A DNA stretch of 64,000 nucleotides from the NCBI GenBank assembly GCA_958298945.1, contig OY282609.1:58128220-58192219 (forward strand). Reading direction: 5' to 3'. Numbering within the stretch: position 1 is the first letter of the stretch; the number at the start of each line of letters is the position of its first letter. Both the position numbers and the translations under genes were made by a program. A model generated the notes under the pieces. That model was not told where the DNA came from and ran no database searches. It worked only from the letters and a program-made list of their open reading frames with translations. Origin of the DNA: Atherix ibis. Lineage: Eukaryota > Arthropoda > Insecta > Diptera > Athericidae. Below, in pieces: positions 9,046-21,480 of this stretch.

Positions 9046-10337
9046 TTGGGTGTATAACTTAAAAATGCGGGATTTTTGGCAAACTTTGAGTGTTTATTTT
9101 GAAAAATTGTTACAATACTCGTTTATTTTATTCAAAGTATTGTCCATCTGAAGCCACTACTTTTTCCCATCTTTCTGGCAATATATGGATTCCGCGCCAA
9201 AAAAAACTGCTCCGGTTTTGAGGCCAAGAATGAATCGAGCCAATTTTTGATGCCCTGTTCTGAAGTGAAGCGTATTCCGGTAAGGGCGTTTTGCATGGAT
9301 CTAAACAAATGGTAGTCGGACGGGGCAAGGTCTGGGCTATAAGGCGGGTGAGGCAAAACTTCCCAGCCACTGTTTTCTAAATAATTTTTAACCGGTCTTG
9401 CAACATGAGGCCGAGCGTTGTCATGATGGAAAATTATGGCTTCGTGTCTGGTCGCATATTCCGGGCGTTTTTCGGCCAATGCTCGCTTCAAACGGATTAA
9501 TTGTGTTTGGTAGAGGTCGCCTGTGATCGTCTGGCCCGATTTCAATAGCTCATTATAGATCACACCCTTCTGATCCCACCAAATACAAAGCATTACCTTG
9601 GCGCCATGGATATTTGGCTTTGGCGTTGATTTGGCTGGTTGGCCGGGCTTCACATACGATTTTTTGCGCTTTGGGTTATCGTAATGAATCCATTTTTCGT
9701 CGCCAGTAATAATTCGATTGAAAAACAACTTCTTTTTCTGCCGTTCAAGCAGCATTTCGGACATGCAAAATCGCCTTTCAACGTCTCTCGGCTTCAATTC
9801 ATATGGGACCCAATTTCCTTGCTTTTGGATGAATCCTGCTGCTTTCAAACGTTTTGAAATGGCTGCTTGAGTGACTCCCAATGATTTTGCAATCTCTTCT
9901 TGAGTTCGACAACAGTCTTCGTCGAGTAATGCCTCCAAATCTTCATCTTCAAACTTTTTTGGCTGACCTGGTCGTTCTTTGTCTTCCGTGTCAGAATCAC
10001 CACTTCTGAACCGCACAAACCATCTCTCGCACGTTGAAATCGATGGAACATATTCAGGATAATCTTCAGTGAGCAATCGATGTGCTTCAGCTGCACTTTT
10101 TTTCAAATTGAAGAAGTAAATCAACACTTCCCGCAAATGGGACATTGTTGGTACGAAATTCGACATTTTTGAAGCAAAAAAAAACTTTGTTGTTTACACT
10201 ATTTCGTTCAATGACAACTGAAAATGAATGACAGATGTTTAACCTCCAAAATGCCATATGAGTTATTATTAACACAAACCATGTGTAAAAGTTATGCCAT
10301 CTGTTGTCAATCCCGCATTTTTAGGTTATACACCCAA
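9046..10337 (-). mobile_element. mariner B1 (mauritiana/Mos1-like)
   Basis: The left end TTGGGTGTATAACTTAAAAA and the right end, in reverse TTGGGTGTATAACCTAAAAA, form the TIR. TA precedes the left end (9044-9045). On the right two extra bases separate the repeat from TA, so the right border is approximate. A relative, B2, lies at 57671-58904. Confidence 0.85.
9132..10166 (-). pseudogene. Mos1-like mariner transposase with one C-terminal frameshift
   Basis: The frame begins MSNFVPTMSHLREVLI, like the start of mauritiana-type mariner transposases. It contains helix-turn-helix regions, WVPYELKPRDVERR, and the three catalytic Asp in ITGDEKWIHYDN, FHHDNARPHVARP and YSPDLAPSDYHLF (DD34D). It stays open for 344 codons. 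An A run of eight at 9199-9206 shifts the last 25 or so residues out of frame. Copy B2 has seven A at this place and reads WRGIHMLPERWEKVVASDG to the normal end. The defect is thus a single homopolymer base, which could also be an assembly error. All catalytic residues are present. Confidence 0.88.
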
Positions 10338-10795
10338 CATAAACGTAAAATTTTTTTTAAAAATTCTAGAAAATTTAAGATAAATATCATGCCATAAACA
10401 ACTAAGTCCATATTCTTCGACTTCAATATATAAGGGGATTTTTTCCTTAATAAAATTTTTATGCTATACTTTGAGAAATCACGTTGATAAAGTTATAGGA
10501 AAATAATTTTTATAAAAAAAAATTACGGACTTTAAAATTTTTTTTATATAACATTATTTTGACAAAAGTCTTTAAGTTGCTGCTGATAATTTATATCAGG
10601 AAAAAAGATAGAAAATATACTAAAACTACTCTTATTATTGATCTTGTATTAAAATTGATCTGGTTTTAGGAAAATAAGATTTATTTTAGAAAATTTAGAA
10701 AAAGCGTTTTTGGGTTTATGAAAAAAGTACTTTTACTACTTGGACTAATTGTACTCTAAAAATTAAATTTAATAAAATCATAAGTTAATTAAAAG
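10338..10795. other. AT-rich spacer, nothing seen
   Basis: About 450 bases of AT-rich sequence between two mariners, with no coding potential or repeat recognised. Confidence 0.4.
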
Positions 10796-11865
10796 TGTAG
10801 AAATTGCCGTTTTCAAAAAGATGGCGCCACCAAAATGTCGGATCAGAAACGTCAAATCGTAAGATTTATGACTTTTTATGGGAGTTATATATTTTTTGCG
10901 CATGAAAATGTCGAAATTTGAGCTGAAAATCTGTAGCTGAAGGTCGTCGAATGATTGTAGAAACTTATGATGAAGCTGGTATTAGTGAGAGAACGTGTTG
11001 CAAATGGTTGCGATGCTACAAAAGTGATAATTTCAAGAAAAGAGCGTATGAAGACGCAGAACTTGGACACATTACTGTATGTTTGAAGACGCACAATTAG
11101 AGGCATTACTGGATGAACATCCATCTCAAACGCAACAAGAACTTGCAAATTCATTAGGCGTGACTGAACAAGCCATTTCCAATGGTTTGACAGCATTAGA
11201 ATTTGGGTGTCATACGAGTTGAAGCCGAGATATTGCGAACGGCGCTTTAATCACATGCGAACAGCTGCTCCAACGGCAAAAAAGGAAGGGTTTTCTGTAT
11301 AATATTGCGAGTAGCAATAAAAACTGGATGATAATCTATTGTGGCGCCGCGACCATGCATTAACGTCGACGGCTAAGCCAAACATCCATGGCTTGAAGCT
11401 CATGCTACTTATTTGGTGGGAGCAGCTCGGTGTGGTATTTTATAAGCAGTTGCAACTGATTGAAACCATCGCAGGAGCTCGCTATCAAATGCAACTGATG
11501 CTTTTGAGCCGAGCATTGAAGGAAAAACGATACAAAGACACGACAAAGTGATTTTGCACCCCGACAATGCTCATCCACCCGCCGTATTCTCCAGACATCG
11601 CTTCTTTCAACTACTACCTCTTCCGATCGATAACGCGTGGCCTGGCTGAGCAGCACTTCCGATCTTACGAAGACACCATAAATTGGGTCGATTCGTGAAG
11701 AAGTAGTAGTTGAAAGGGGCGATGTCAACATGGAACCCGTATGCTGCCAGAAAGAAGAGAAAAAGTTGTGACTAGCAATGGACAATACTTTTTAGCATAA
11801 AAATGTGAGCATTTTTCTACAATAAGGCCTAAAATTTAAAAAAAAAATGGCGGTTTTCCATTTGT
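10796..11865 (+). pseudogene. decayed Mos1-like mariner (family M)
   Basis: Broken frames reproduce a mariner transposase: a CERWF-like helix region (10980-11020), EALLDEHPSQTQQELANSLGVT (11102-11165), KPNIHGLKLMLLIWWEQLGVVFY (11375-11445) and PPYSPDIASFNYYLFRS near 11580-11625. Frameshifts and deletions are frequent and the middle catalytic segment is damaged. The ends resemble each other in reverse (TTGCCGTTTTC on the left, GGCGGTTTTCCATTTG on the right). The 5' end matches the three fragments at 23252, 24241 and 24893, so this copy shows what they derive from. Confidence 0.75.
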
Positions 11866-12587
11866 AAGTAAACAAAACCAAACACTAATACCAGATTTTG
11901 GTCGAAAAAAGGGACTAAATTCACCCCAGAAATTAAAAAATTAAATTTTTTTTAGAAATTTTAAAATACTAGAAAAATTAGTAAATATTATACGTGTATC
12001 AATTTTGGAGAACAAAATTAAAATTTTAGGAAAAGTCAGATGTGAACAGTTATGTCAAAATTTTTAGTAAGAAAAGTGGTCTCATTTCTTTGACTAAATA
12101 TACAGAAGATAAAAAAATTCTTATTTAAAATTAGTCCAATTCGGTAAAATAATCTTTTGTGTTTTATAAAAATGCTTTGTTCTAGGCAGATTGAGCTTGG
12201 GGTTGATTCCCCATAGTGTAAAAACAACAGTAATAGCAAAAAAAAAAAAACGGCATGACGCTTTATCATGGCATGGTGCTTCAGAAAAAGATCCAGAGCT
12301 GCTCAGCAATTAGCCGATACTCTGTCAAATTATCAGGATGACATAACAGTATTACAAGAAATACTACGTGCTTGAAACAGGCTTCTTAGCCAGCCAGAAG
12401 ATGAAGCTTGTTACACATAACTGTTAATGCTGCTACGAAAAGTCTTCCGATTTGGAAGGGGACATTTTTTTCGAAGAGGTAGGACGAGTCCTCGACGCCT
12501 GTTAAGTATGACACAAAAAACATTCTTTGAGATTTTAACAGAAATGGTATCAGGCTAGATTTCCCCACTGTTACAGAGGAGGCATAC
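11866..12587. other. sequence without a supported gene
   Basis: AT-rich up to about 12170, then more mixed sequence that may be the upstream part of the following retroelement remnant. No clear motif was found in 12170-12587. Confidence 0.35.
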
Positions 12588-13022
12588 ATGCATATGAAGA
12601 CGGCTATTTACGTCATTTTGGTGTATTCAACAAAGCTGCCTAACGAAATGTGGGGCAGTCTTGACTCGTATCAGAGCTCTAGAATGATCTGGCCTAAGTT
12701 GGTCATTGCGTATGGATTTGAATTTGGTCTGTACCTTGAGTATTTACTCACGGGACATGGCAGTATGAATGGGTTCCTGTACAGGCGTAGTTCAGCTGCG
12801 GAGGCTAGATGGCCTTGTGGGGCGGCGGAGGAGAGTGCCATGTACCTTCTCATCGTGTGTGTCCTATACGGGGATTTGCGTGACCTAGGTGCATGTGGAA
12901 TTGTAGTGAATAGTGATAGTGTGGATGTGAATGGAGTGTTAGGTATGAGAGAAGGATATGAACGCCTGAATAGATTTGACGTGGCCCTTTTTGAGAGGAG
13001 AGCAAGAATGGTGCGTGAATGA
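12588..13022 (+). pseudogene. non-LTR retrotransposon C-terminal fragment
   Basis: A 144-codon frame contains LLTGHGSMNGFLYRRSS followed by a Cys (PCGAAEES) and a later LLIVCVLYGDLR. This has the layout of the C-terminal Cys/His segment of non-LTR reverse transcriptase polyproteins (TGHG, C-x-CG, H/C-x-x-C, then Y and R), with some zinc ligands lost. The upstream reverse transcriptase is absent. The segment at 13023-13529 follows as probable 3' UTR: it is GC-richer than the surroundings and codes for nothing. Clade (R1- or LOA-like) is a guess. Confidence 0.5.
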
Positions 13023-13529
13023 GTGTGTGTATGACACACAGGGTGGCTTCAACCGGGTGAAAGACCAAGGTCGATTCCGGTTGTACTTTCGGGTCTTGGC
13101 GAGCCCGCGTTACTGAGCTGGCTTAGCGGTGCCTAGGTATTTGCAAGATTCCTTACCATAGCTCAATGAGCGGAGTACAAATCGAAGTACTCTTAAAACA
13201 AAAATTGATACTACGTGTGTCGTGGTGTCCCATGGTGTTGGAACACACTGCGCCCGACAATGGTGAGGCGCTTAGGCAGCAACGTAGTGGCTGTGTTTGA
13301 TACATATATCGCGGATACGGTCTACGGATTGCTGGTAGGAGATACTGGTAATTATCTCGGGCGCTGTCACTGCTTATTACAGTAGAGGTTAGGTAGTCCT
13401 CGCCACTAACAGCTGGAGTAATCAGATTGTAACTGGTTACTGACTGTAAACTGCCAGTAATAACTCAATGCCTATGGTCGTAGGCGACTCGTGGTTTCAT
13501 GTTTAACGACAGATAAGTCACGTTAAATA
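13023..13529. other. probable 3' UTR of a retroelement
   Basis: A moderately GC-rich, non-coding stretch after the fragment at 12588-13022. GGCCTAAGTTGG occurs at both 12691 and about 13542, suggesting related retroelement debris on both sides. Confidence 0.3.
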
Positions 13530-13820
13530 ATATATTATAACTGGCCTAAGTTGGATCAGAAGAGAACAGAAAGACTACTGAGCAAGCTGATCGGGATCAT
13601 TACAAGTCATTGATATTAGGGAGACACGCTAGATTTCTGGGTATCCTCGCTAATGACTTCTGTTATAGCTGTTAAGACGAGGAGGAAGACGAGACAATTT
13701 TTCACCTTTTGGAGGACCTTGGGTGACTTTTTCTTGGACGATTTGAGTGATATTGCATGTATGAATTTTACAAAAATCAAACATTTTGTACTCGCTTCCA
13801 ATGGGTTGTCAGGGTGACAT
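13530..13820 (+). pseudogene. second non-LTR C-terminal remnant
   Basis: Two frames together give GIITSH, then RHARFLGILANDFCYSC, then DEEEDETIFHLLEDLG and FLDDLSDI. This follows the C-terminal pattern of non-LTR polyproteins (LxGH, C-x2-C, E-x-x-x-HLL, LG, FL.dls). Stops and a frameshift break it. No reverse transcriptase is attached. Confidence 0.5.
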
Positions 13821-13914
13821 CAGCTTTGATGATCACGTGGTATCACAACGAACCTAAGTTTGGTATAAGTTTGTCTAACTGAAATCGCGGACTGTCTCTT
13901 TAACCTAACCTAAG

Positions 13915-14845
13915 CGGAGAGCTCGTATTCAAGTAATCACATTGGCATTATCTGTCCCATACTCAAGTACCTTCTTTAAGCTATTTTCCGTTATCTTACT
14001 AGGCGGGATAGCCCCATCCGCCCAAAAAATTATTAACCCATACCAGATAGACTTACACTTCAGGCAAATCAACAACAAATCACATCTTCTCTCTGTGTTA
14101 GTCGATGGAAAACTGTTGAGATAGGGTCAAAAGATCTACCACCTGTTCATCGACTTGATAGTATGGCCAGGGTAAAACTCCACACATCCTATACGAGAGT
14201 TCGGCATACCAAAAAAATTATTTAGAGGGGCTAGGCTGACCATGACTAGTGTCAGAGGAAGAGTAAAAGCAGCCGGATCCATTTTAGAGCCATTTAAAAT
14301 CCACAATGGTCTCTGACAAGGAAAAAGTGAATTGTGGCTCAGCGTTAAGCAAGGAGGATACTATCCTCATTTAGTCTGCTCAGCATTAAGCATGCGCCGA
14401 CGACGTCGACATAATATGTACATCAGAAAGAGCTGTACTAGATGCCTTCATGGTGATTGAACGCGGGACGAAAAATCTTGAGCTACATATAAATTAAGGG
14501 AAAACTAAGTATGTACATAGTGGCAACGTCGGCGTCAAAGAAAATACCAATTAGCACTAGTCGTATACAGATAGGAGATTGTAGCTTCGAAAGAGTTTAA
14601 TAATTTTCTTATTTGGAATCAAGGGTAACAAGCAATAACATTGGAAGAAAAAATCGGCGTACGGCTTACAGACTGACCATAACATCGAAGCTACGAGCAC
14701 GATACTAGAGAGGAGGATTCTTCGAAGAGCAAAAATGTTCGGCCTTCTAGATGAGTATTCAAGATTCCGAAGCCTGTATTACGATTCCAAAGCCTATATA
14801 ATGACGAGATCCTGGAGCTTTACCAGAACCACACAGTTGAGGATA
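13915..14845 (+). pseudogene. non-LTR reverse transcriptase remnant
   Basis: Near 14395-14520 one frame reads ADDVDIICTSERAVLDAF and then LELHIN, stop, GKTKYV. This is the (F/Y)ADD catalytic box of reverse transcriptase followed by its usual L-x-x-N and KTKY elements. Many stops lie on either side. Downstream text (GDCSFERV, IRRAKMFGLLDE) fits the thumb/connection part. Mariner A2 is inserted at its downstream part, and sequence continues after that mariner from 16116. Confidence 0.55.
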
Positions 14846-16115
14846 CGAGGGTCATTCAACAAGTACTTAGCCTCACCGCCCGATGGAACTGCTGTCACAA
14901 AAGAAATTTACCATCGTGTAGTACAGTAGCCAACTGTCAAAGTTTCAGTCGATTCCCTTCATTAGTTTTGTTTTGAGAGCCTTTGAAAGCAAGCGTGTCG
15001 GTCGGTTGCACAAAAATAGAAAAAGAACAATATCGTTCGGTGATTAGATTCTTGTTTTTGGAAGGGAAAACGCGCAGCGAAATCAAAGATCGCTTGGATG
15101 CTGTGTATGGTGACTCTTCTCCTTCGATGGCGACCGTCAAGAATTGGTTCAACGAGTTTGTTCGTGGCCGCACGTCGGTTTTCGATGAGCCACGCCCAGG
15201 TGCCCCGAAAACGGCTGCTACGGAGGAAAACGTTAAAAAAGTCCACGATCTCGTGTTGGCAGACCGTCGATTGAAGGTTGACGAGATAGCTGAGACTGTG
15301 GGCATCGCAGTAGGAATGGTGCATCATATTCTACACGAAGAACTGGGCATGAGAAAGCTGTCGCTGCGATGGGTGCCGCGTTTGCTCACATCGGAAAACA
15401 AGCGCAACCGTGAGACCACATCGGCGACGTGTTTGGCGCTGTTTCAGTGCAATCCAGCGGAGTTCTTGCGTCGTTTCGTGACCGTCGACGAAACATGGAT
15501 TCACTGGTACACACCAGAGACCAAGGAACAGTCGAAACAGTGGACTTCACCCGACGAACGTGCTCCGAAAGAGGCGAAGACTGTTCGATCGGCCGGAAAA
15601 GTGATGGCCACCGTTTTCTGGGATTCACAAGGTGTGATCCACATCGATTACCTCGAGAAGGGTAAAACAATCACGGGGCGCTACTATGCTGACTTATTGG
15701 GCCGATTTGACGTCGAATTGAAGAAAAAGCGGCCCCGCTTTGCGAAGAAAAAAGTGCTGTTCCACCACGACAACGCGCCGGCTCACACCTCCGCCGTCGC
15801 CATGGCCAAATTGGTCGAATTGCGCTACAAATTGCTGCCCCATCCACCGTACTCTCCAGATTTGGCCCCCTGTGACTACTTTTTGTTTCCAAACCTGAAA
15901 AAATCACTCGCCGGGAATAGATTTGGGTCGAATCGCCACGGAGGCCTATTTTGCTTCCTTCCAGAAAATGTATTTTTTGGACGGGTTAAAAAAGTTAGAG
16001 CATCGCTGGGCCAAGTGTATCGAGCTTGAAGGAGATTATGTGGAAAAATAAATTGCCACCTTTCCAAAATTTTCGTTTTTCTTTTGTAGGCTAAGTACTT
16101 GTTGAATGACACTCG
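14846..16115 (+). mobile_element. mariner A2 (irritans-like)
   Basis: The ends CGAGGGTCATTCAACAAGTA and (reverse) CGAGTGTCATTCAACAAGTA are bordered by TA at 14844-14845 and 16116-16117. It is nearly identical to A1 and A3. Confidence 0.93.
14983..16029 (+). pseudogene. mariner A2 transposase, defective
   Basis: This matches the A1 transposase over most of its length and keeps VTVDETWIHWYTPE, HHDNAPAHTS and YSPDLAPCDYFLF. The normal start Met of MEKEQ is Ile here (ATAGAAAAA at about 15016); only the upstream ATG at 14983 remains in frame. A short deletion near 15933 (after RFGSN) shifts the frame and replaces the last part of the C-terminus. It is unlikely to be active. Confidence 0.85.
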
Positions 16116-16280
16116 TAATATTAAGCCCGGAAAGTCTACCATAACTCAATTTATGGTCCCAGAAAACGAGGTAGTCCCTGCCATGGCGGGAGTGTCGAAC
16201 CGGAAGAAGCCTATATAAAGATTCTGAAGTCTATAAATTAACGAGATCCTGGAGCGTTACCAGAACCATCCGGTTGAGGA

Positions 16281-16288
16281 TACGAGTA
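16281..16288. other. candidate mariner excision footprint
   Basis: TA-CGAG-TA occupies the position where the paired tandem copy carries mariner A2. CGAG equals the first four bases of that element. Mariner excision usually leaves the duplicated TA plus about three terminal bases, so this four-base remainder is close to the expected pattern. Confidence 0.55.
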
Positions 16289-16360
16289 ATATTAAGCTCA
16301 TTAAGCTGATCGGAAAGTCTACAATGGCCCCAAAAACGAGGTAGTTCCTGCCTTCAGGAA

Positions 16361-17482
16361 AAAATACTAAATAAATGGACAGAAAGTAATAGGCAAATTC
16401 TAATAATTTGATCCAAATTAAAATTTTGAATTTCCTTTTTTTTTAATAGTGAAAAGTGGCAAAGAGAAACTATTTTGAATTCGATTTAATTCTTAATTTT
16501 ACCAGTTCATATTCTCAAAATTATTGTTTTTCATTTAAGCAAAAATATTTCAATTGAAATTTATTTTTAAGTCTACTTTCAGAAGGTTTAAAAACCAAAA
16601 AAAAAATTTCACCAAAATTTCTAAAATTTCTAGGATGTTAAAAATATGTCATAATAAAAAGATTTTAATGCTTTATAAGATAAGCGGAATGGCGGGCAAA
16701 GCTACAGGGTAAAGAACGAGACACATACATTTTTCCATTGGGAGTAAGTTTTCTTAAAAGGTCACAAGGCTGAATTTTTTTAAGCCAAAATTATCTTGTA
16801 ATAGAGATTAAATTAAAAATTGTCAATTTCAGCAAATTAGCAAAATATTTCAATAAAATCCAGGTGATTTTACGATGCATCTACAAAAATTTTTTACGGA
16901 CGAGTATTGGCAAATTTTTAAACTCTTTCTTAAGAGTGAAAACGATCTGAAATATCAGTTTTTGTTGAGCAAGTTTCCGAATATTTAATAAATTATCTTT
17001 CCATTTAAATCAAGTTTATTTTTGGGTAGTAGTAAATGCGAGAAAAAAAATCCTCAAAACCAACAAGAAACGCCAGTTCACGGTTCACGTTTTAAGATAT
17101 AACCAGAAATGAAGGTTGGTTGAAAGAAGAAAAAAACTAAAGAAAACTCACATAAGGTTCAAAGGTGTCCCGTTCCCCGTTCATCGCCCCAAAAACACCT
17201 GAGGGAGAAATGGTGCAATTTTTCTGAAAATTTATTTTAACTGACACAAATTTCAAGGTCCAATTAATAAACATTTCTTAATTTTTCTTTAGTTATTTTG
17301 AAATTTTTTTCCCAATCAGGGTCAATGGCGGGTAGAATTGTTGATGGCTGACTGGCAATGATCCCACAAAGTGGACTTTATTTTGAAAAGAAATTTGGAT
17401 AAAAGCCAAAAATTTTTTTTTACAATTATTTAAAAAAAATCAATAAAAAACAGAGTCAATCAGTAAAAAAAAAATTCAAGAA
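16361..17482. other. AT-rich sequence, nothing seen
   Basis: No gene, repeat or transposon end recognised over about 1.1 kb. Confidence 0.4.
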
Positions 17483-18450
17483 ATGGAAATTTTGGGCAGC
17501 ATAAATTTTCTCCTTTTCTCCTTCCCTCTTTTATGCAAAACACAGCTGTTTATTGACGAAAAAAACAACGTAAATATTTTCCAGCTAAGACGGGATATTA
17601 ATGATACGAAAAAGAGTTGCCTCCAAATTTGGGGGAGAGAAATTTCATCTGCCAATATTGGATACTGGGGAGACGAGACAAAGTCTCGAGTTGTGCAAAG
17701 TCACAACCATAGACGCCCCACCATGTTCGGCTCCGTGATTTCACTGATTACAGGTTACCGAAGTTTACAAAACTGCATATTATCAGCTATTTGCCGGCTT
17801 TACCATAACAATTATTCGGTGTTTGATTCCAACTCATGCTGGAGCAGGGAAAACCAGGTGGAAGGAGGGTTGGTTGGTATCTATTAAGGAAGTCAATTGG
17901 TTTTTATCTTTTTCTTATTATTTATTTTATTTCTGGGTGACTTTTTATGATTGCCATTTAGTTTTTTGGGTTTTTGTAGAGGTTATACATCACCAAGTCT
18001 TCTTCTTCTTCTTATGCGACAAATCCACCAATATCAATAGTGAGTTTATTACAAATTGTTTTTATTTTCTTTCGAAAAATAAAAATAAAAGACAATTATT
18101 GTAATATCATGTTTGAATGCGGGTTCAAAGCAAATGGAATTTTGCCTGTCTGTAAGGTAATATGAGCACACAAAGTGGGGCAGAGCAACTCTCTCTTTCG
18201 GTGGGGGCTTTGGTATACGTTTGGTATTCACACATATGTTTAGCTCAGCCAATTCCCACCCAATCGTCAGTCTTGTCTTCGGTATGGCAAAAAACCTATC
18301 AACAACCATCGCCACCTTCTTCATTTCCGAAGTGAATTTTAGTCTTCCGTTCGAGGTCGTGATAAGCTTTCGAAAAGTGATCCACAAAATAACACTTGGA
18401 TACGTGTACAAAATTCCTTTTTTGTTTATTTTAATTGTTTTTTAATAAAA
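17483..18450. other. less AT-rich stretch with unassigned open frames
   Basis: A 134-codon plus-strand frame (17483-17887) and overlapping frames on both strands near 18050-18450 are open, but none has a recognisable domain and the two strands contradict each other. Base composition differs from the flanks, so it may hold unrecognised exons or regulatory sequence. Confidence 0.25.
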
Positions 18451-20939
18451 CATTTAAATAATCTTAAAACAAATCTCTTTTTGCTAGTGTAAAAAAATCT
18501 AACCAAAAATAATTTGAATTTAATTCGAAAAACAGCGTGAAAATCGATTAGTTTTTTTTTTCAAATTTGAATTTGCGTCAGAAATACTCGAAAGGGGATA
18601 TCCCAAATCTAACATGATCTTATAGCAGTGATAATAGTTTTGGTAAAAAAATTTTCTAATAAACAAAAGTGTGGATGCATTTATTAAAAAAAGTTCTTCA
18701 AAAAAAAAGTCGGGATTTTGAACAAATTTGTAATGCAACAGTGACCAATTTGGAAGAAGTTTTCCTTTGCCAGAAGAGAGTTTATCGATTATGTGGATTA
18801 ACTTTTGTAAAGGCTCATTAAAACTATTACTTTTAATTGGATTTATTTTGGGGAGTATTTGTGGTAAGAAAGAATTTTTATCAAAAAAAATTATTGATGA
18901 AAAAAAAAAAAGGAAATTTGATAAAATAAAAATTATTTAAAGAAATCTTTTGGTTTTCAGATATATTTTGTGATCGTAAGGTGTTAGTAGGGGGGGGGGG
19001 GTTAGGGAGTTGGTTATTGTCAGATTGTTTTTATCTTCAAGAAAATATCAAAAAAAAGTGTTTGCATTACTTTGAGAAATTGTTTCTTAAATTGATGAAA
19101 AACTAATTTCCATGAAATAAAATTGAGTAAATTTGTAGATTTTCTCAATTCTTATCAATTATTTTGTCTTAAAACAATAGGTTTTATATGAAAAAATTTC
19201 AAGAGGTATTTGGATTAACAAAAAATAAGTACTGCTAAGAAAATATTGATATCTTAAAAATTTAAACGTGAAGATAAAATTACAACAAAAAAAAATCAAC
19301 TTGACTTAAGTTACTATGACCAAATTTTGGTCCAAAAAAGTACTCCTATTTCTTTTACTAAATATACTCTGAAATTCTCTAAATAGTGCATTAAAAAGTC
19401 TGACTAATTTGTGACAGAATTTATGAACTTTTTTATAATTTTAAAAATTAGATCAATTCTAGTTCGTGCCATGAACAATCTAAATATTAGTTCTTAGGAA
19501 ATGAAAAATGTATTTTTTTTTGTCAAATTGAGCCAATTTTATAGGATCATCTATGAATTTTTTGAAAATTATGGTCCAAAAAAAAAAGTACTCAAATCAA
19601 TTTAACTAATTATGCCCCAAAAAGGAAACGAATGCATTTCATTCTGGTAAAAGAAAATTGAAAATTTTAAATTAATCTAAGTAACTAAAGCCTGTTCTTG
19701 GGTCTGAAAAAAAGTATTCATATGACTTTTACAAATTATACCGCATAAAACGCTTTCGCTCCTAAAAAAATCTATACCAATTTTATTTGGTAAAAAAATC
19801 CGTATTTATGGTCAAATTTTTATTAGTTCTTAAATGTGAGAAAATCTAAAGTAATATAAGAAAAATTATTTTTTTGGAGACAAAATACCCTCTAGAAAAT
19901 TGTTAAAGTAATATGGACATTTTTTTATGTATTAACAATTTTTACAAAATCATTGAAGAAAGATTTTTGAATTTACGAGTATTCTTTTTTGAAGGATAAA
20001 TTTCTAAAAGTGCACTTTTTCTATAAAAACAATTGCATTCAATTTGAACTTTTATTACTCTTATTATTTTAATATAATTTTCTTTCGATATACAATCAAA
20101 TTGCATTATTTGCTCAAACATGAAGAAATGGCCTTGCATGATGGTAAAAAAAAATACAAACAAAAACAAACTGCTCATATTTACAAAATACACGCAATCG
20201 TAAACATCAATGCAATTTTCTAACCAGTTTAGCTGGGATCAACCAGTTTGATTGGATTTTTTAAATAATTTATTTTTTTGTACTTTATGGTAAATATGGA
20301 AAAGTGCGTTTCGAAATTGCATTACTTTGCAACAAGTCATTAAACGGATAATAAGAAAATATTTTGTGATTTGGTATTGAATGAAAATATCATAAAATAG
20401 AGCTCTAATTATGGTTGTCGAGAGCTATAATGTTGATAAGGTCACAATTTGTTACACATTCATGACAATGTCTTCTCATTAGTTTATGTTCTCTAAAGTT
20501 TGGTAATTTACGTGGAAACAATATCATTAATTATTAATAAAAAATAGTACAATTGTTCAGAGGAGTATAAATATTCCATAATATGAGAAAAAAATTATGG
20601 CAATATTTTTTCAATGAATTTTATAAAAGAGCAACTACTTTAAGGCTTAACTAACAGTTTATTAGTATTTTTTTTGTAGCATAAAAAAATTGCTATTGTT
20701 TTAATAGAAAAATGGTTATGGTTTTTTGGTGAAAATTTAAAGGAGTAGTTTTTGGGAACAGTATATTTTCCCCTTGTAAAATTTTCCATCCAATTAGTTG
20801 AAATTTTATTGGTTTTCTTAAAGTTTTAACTAATTAGATGGGAAATTCCCCTCTACCGGAAAAACAATTATTTTTCTGGAATTTCAAACATTTGTTCAAT
20901 CTTTACTGATAAAGGGGCTTTTCAATAGGTACGCTTAAC
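18451..20939. other. AT-rich intergenic or intronic sequence
   Basis: Homopolymer-rich sequence with one G tract of about ten at 18990. No gene supported. Confidence 0.4.
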
Positions 20940-21480
20940 CTTTGGCAACCTATTTTTGACGTTATACAATAGTATTTTATTAAAGCCATCTTTTGATTAT
21001 GAGGGTACTACGCGATTCAGAGACAAAGCGCATTTTTGGCTGAATGGCTAAATAAAAGCAAAATTGTCGAATCTAGGACAAAAGGCCACCAAAAAAGTTC
21101 TAGATAGAAGGTTGCTTTGCATCCAGAAAAACTAACTGTCTGGTGTGTATTTTGGTCGGACAGCATCAATAGGTCGTACTGCTTTCGAACTGACGCATCG
21201 AGGGATAAAAACTTTTTTTTTTGGCCTCAATTGGACATATGGGCTTGAACAATATCTGGTTCTAAGAGAATAATGCTAGTTGCCATACATCAGCTGAAAC
21301 AATAAACTATTCCAGACTAAGTTTCCCCTCAGACTTTCTATAAGAAGCTACGTTAAATTTATGGTCTATGCCAATAAACATTGTTCAATACATTGTTGAG
21401 AATCAGCCTGATTTATGCAGAAGAGTCATTTGAAATTGGACCTCTTTGATCACCTCCTGTAAACGAAATCCTAAGGGCCA
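20940..21480 (+). pseudogene. decayed DD41D-type Tc1/mariner transposase fragment
   Basis: Broken frames read HFWLNG followed by INKSKIVESRTKG near 21030-21085, then LHPEKLTVWCVFW at about 21117-21160. These equal the block around the first catalytic Asp in the copies at 31460-33664 and 60031-61308. Further on SCHTSAETIN echoes the CHT part of the second catalytic block. It is too damaged to work and no TIR was identified. Confidence 0.55.

Larger units (their letters stand above)
14745..16360 (+). repeat. partial tandem duplication, one copy occupied by mariner A2
   Basis: Unit 1 (14745-14845 plus 16116-16190) and unit 2 (about 16205-16360) share AACGAGATCCTGGAG, TTACCAGAACCA, GTTGAGGATA, TAATATTAAGC and AAAACGAGGTAGT in the same order. 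Unit 1 carries mariner A2 at the TA. Unit 2 has instead the eight bases TACGAGTA at that position. Confidence 0.75.

Noticed and set aside
12671..13039. 122-codon minus-strand frame
   Set aside because: Shadow of the plus-strand retroelement C-terminus, whose TGHG and Cys pattern is recognisable.
18049..18445. Overlapping open frames on both strands near 18.05-18.45 kb
   Set aside because: Neither strand shows a family feature and each contradicts the other; left as unassigned.
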